6,132 bases of DNA from an uncultured Oscillospiraceae bacterium (lineage in GTDB: Bacteria; Bacillota; Clostridia; Oscillospirales; Oscillospiraceae), in contig CAJUSE010000053.1 of assembly GCA_910588975.1 (NCBI GenBank), positions 1 through 6,132 on the forward strand, in the 5' to 3' direction. The translations under genes were made by a program, and so were the position numbers. This document shows, piece by piece, positions 5,335-6,132 of this stretch (within the stretch, counting starts at the first letter, position 1; each line of letters opens with the position of its first letter). Below the pieces are notes generated by a model. The model searched no databases and was not told the origin of the DNA. It was given only the letters and a program-made list of their open reading frames with translations.

Positions 5335-6132
5335 AGCAGTTCCACCCCCTCGCCGGGGACGATCTCGCCCAGCACATAGCTGTCCTGTCCGTTCTGGGCG
5401 AGCAGGGCCACGGCCTTGTCCGCCTGGTCGGCGGGGAGGATGACCACCATGCCCACACCCATATTGAAGGTATTATACATATCCCGCTCGGGGATGTTGC
5501 CCTCTTTGGCGATGAGGTCGAAGAGGGGATGGACCCGCACATCGCTCTTGCGGATACGGGCGCCCAGGCCCTTGGGAATGCAGCGGGGGATGTTTTCATA
5601 GAACCCGCCGCCGGTGATGTGGCTCACCCCGTGGACCTCCACCTGCTCCATGAGGGAGAGCACGGGCTTGACATAGATCTTGGTGGGGGTGAGCAGGGCC
5701 TCGCCCAGCTCGCCGCCCAGCTCGGGCACAAAGCGGTGCAGGTCCTTGCCCTCCAGGTCAAAGACCTTGCGCACCAGGGAGAAGCCGTTGGAGTGGACGC
5801 CGGTGGAGGGCAGAGCCAGGATCACATCTCCCGCCTGCATTTTGTTGATGTCCAAAATCTTGGACTTGTCCACAGCGCCCACAGTGAAGCCGGCCAGGTC
5901 GTAGTCCTCCTCGGCCATCATGCCGGGGTGCTCGGCGGTCTCGCCCCCCACCAGGGCACAGCCCGACTGGACGCAGCCTTCGGCCACGCCGGAGACAATG
6001 GCGGCCATTTTCTCGGGGAAGTTCTTTCCGCAGGCGATGTAGTCCAGGAAGAACAGGGGCTTGGCTCCGCAGGCCAGGATGTCGTTGACGCACATGGCCA
6101 CGCAGTCGATGCCGATGGTGTCGTGCTTGTCC
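5331..6132 (-). CDS. purM: Phosphoribosylformylglycinamidine cyclo-ligase (AIR synthetase), 5'-truncated
   Basis: Catalyses step 5 of purine synthesis: ATP-dependent closure of FGAM to aminoimidazole ribotide (AIR) in the cytosol. The window starts inside the gene. The first complete codon is at 6131, and 266 residues are visible out of the roughly 340-350 usual for PurM, so about 75-80 N-terminal residues lie outside, including the usual ATP-binding start of the fold. The first visible residues, DKHDTIGIDCVAMCVNDI, join directly to the conserved PurM segment. They are followed by PLFFLDYIACGK, ALVGGETAEHPGMM, DYDLAGFTVG, STGVHSNGFSLVRK and HITGGGFYENIPR, all typical of the PurM/PurL superfamily. 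GGETAE is usually followed by MPGM and here by HPGM, a mild variation. The stop codon overlaps the purN start in a GTGA tetranucleotide. The ATG at 6101 is an internal methionine, not the true start. Confidence 0.97.
   Translation of the reverse strand, partial: DKHDTIGIDCVAMCVNDILACGAKPLFFLDYIACGKNFPEKMAAIVSGVAEGCVQSGCALVGGETAEHPGMMAEEDYDLAGFTVGAVDKSKILDINKMQAGDVILALPSTGVHSNGFSLVRKVFDLEGKDLHRFVPELGGELGEALLTPTKIYVKPVLSLMEQVEVHGVSHITGGGFYENIPRCIPKGLGARIRKSDVRVHPLFDLIAKEGNIPERDMYNTFNMGVGMVVILPADQADKAVALLAQNGQDSYVLGEIVPGEGVELL

Noticed and set aside
1..6132. Purine riboswitch, PRPP-sensing leader or PurR box
   Set aside because: Such elements are expected ahead of the first gene of the operon, which is not in the window. 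No matching motif was recognised in either intergenic gap.

Overview
This window is an interior piece of a de novo purine biosynthesis (pur) operon. All six genes lie on the minus strand, so the operon is transcribed from position 6132 towards position 1. The DNA is GC-rich, the Shine-Dalgarno sites are strong AGGAG/AGGAGG types, and the proteins look like those of Clostridia. Together with the particular purine enzymes present, this suggests a high-GC gut clostridium of the Oscillospiraceae type (relatives of Flavonifractor, Pseudoflavonifractor or Intestinimonas). That placement is an inference from memory of such genomes, not from a database search.

Layout in transcription order: purM (5' end cut off by the window, 6132-5331); purN (5334-4708), overlapping purM by four bases; a 99-bp gap (4609-4707) holding a REP/MITE-like imperfect inverted repeat; a PurO-type IMP cyclohydrolase (4608-3904); a stand-alone AICAR formyltransferase (3901-2723), two bases further on; a 182-bp gap (2541-2722) packed with hairpins, two of them mutually exclusive; purD (2540-1266); and a long-form purL (1262 to 1), three bases after purD and cut by the window end.

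Together the genes supply steps 2 (PurD), 3 (PurN), 4 (PurL), 5 (PurM), 9 (AICAR formyltransferase) and 10 (IMP cyclohydrolase) of the route from PRPP to IMP. Steps 1 and 6-8 (PurF, PurE/K, PurC, PurB) are not in view and are probably upstream or elsewhere. The usual bifunctional PurH is replaced by two proteins: a cyclohydrolase resembling archaeal PurO, and a 392-residue formyltransferase whose sequence is strikingly like the C-terminal domain of animal ATIC.

No RNA genes, CRISPR array, insertion sequence or convincing promoter is visible. The points most worth a second look are the split and replaced PurH, the attenuator-like intergenic region before purD, and the inverted repeat between purN and the cyclohydrolase gene. 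I found no wholly new system: this is core metabolism in an unusual configuration.
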